The notes under the pieces: model-generated | Told to the model about the DNA's origin: nothing | Database searches by the model: none | The model's input: the letters and a program-made list of their open reading frames with translations, nothing else | Assembly: GCF_018691265.1 (NCBI RefSeq) | Contig: NW_024881316.1 | Span: 8,864,819-8,928,818, forward strand | DNA length: 64,000 bases | Source of the DNA: Tyto alba | Lineage: Eukaryota; Chordata; Aves; Strigiformes; Tytonidae | Reading direction: 5' to 3' | Program-made: the position numbers and the translations under genes | Shown here: positions 63,941 to 64,000 of the stretch, piece by piece | How the letters are laid out: the number at the start of each line of letters is the position of its first letter | Numbering within the stretch: position 1 is the stretch's first letter

Positions 63941-64000
63941 CGAGTTAAAGGGAACACTTTCCCTAACCTAGATGTATTATTTCAGGTTGTTAAAAACTTC

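Overview
The window is AT-rich vertebrate nuclear DNA, almost certainly from a bird. The evidence is repeated CR1 LINEs carrying the usual avian 3' end and ORF2 reverse transcriptase, several families of solo LTRs starting with TG and ending with CA, long A/T runs and microsatellites, and no operon-like gene packing. A neoavian or passerine source is an inference from the LTR load. No complete protein-coding gene, RNA gene or CRISPR array is visible.

Layout. 1-3.5 kb: mostly unique DNA with a possible minus-strand 3' end of a gene. 3.6-6.2 kb: a decayed plus-strand CR1, followed to about 8.45 kb by much older LINE-derived sequence. 8.5-24.7 kb: AT-rich unique DNA with scattered minus-strand exon-like segments. 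24.7-29 kb: a repeat cluster made of one minus-strand LTR and a minus-strand CR1 split by a plus-strand LTR of the same family. 29-39 kb: unique DNA with more exon-like segments and a plus-strand pseudogene-like stretch. 39.2-44.6 kb: three LTRs. 44.6-51.8 kb: unique DNA, with a pyrimidine microsatellite of about 470 bp at 48.85-49.3 kb. 51.8-53.07 kb: a CR1 with an inverted 5' piece. 54.2-54.7 kb: a GC-rich solo LTR with a complete core promoter. 55-62 kb: unique DNA plus CR1 tails. 62.9-63.9 kb: a fifth copy of the 1-kb LTR family.

The main open question is whether the unique DNA holds introns of a large minus-strand gene. All seven non-repeat open frames longer than about 100 codons lie on the minus strand. 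Many minus-strand segments also have a good acceptor, an open frame and a good donor. Some neighbours agree in splice phase (60.2, 54.7, 47.0 and 39.0 kb; 23.0 and 22.7 kb) and others do not. I recognise no protein family in them. By my rough estimate, short acceptor-donor pairs of this kind arise by chance dozens of times in 64 kb. They are therefore listed one by one as low-confidence candidates and not joined into a gene model.

I found no convincing new biological system. The observations most worth checking are the candidate gene (including an LTR inserted into an otherwise open frame), the 5'-inverted CR1, and the five-copy LTR family with internal repeats.
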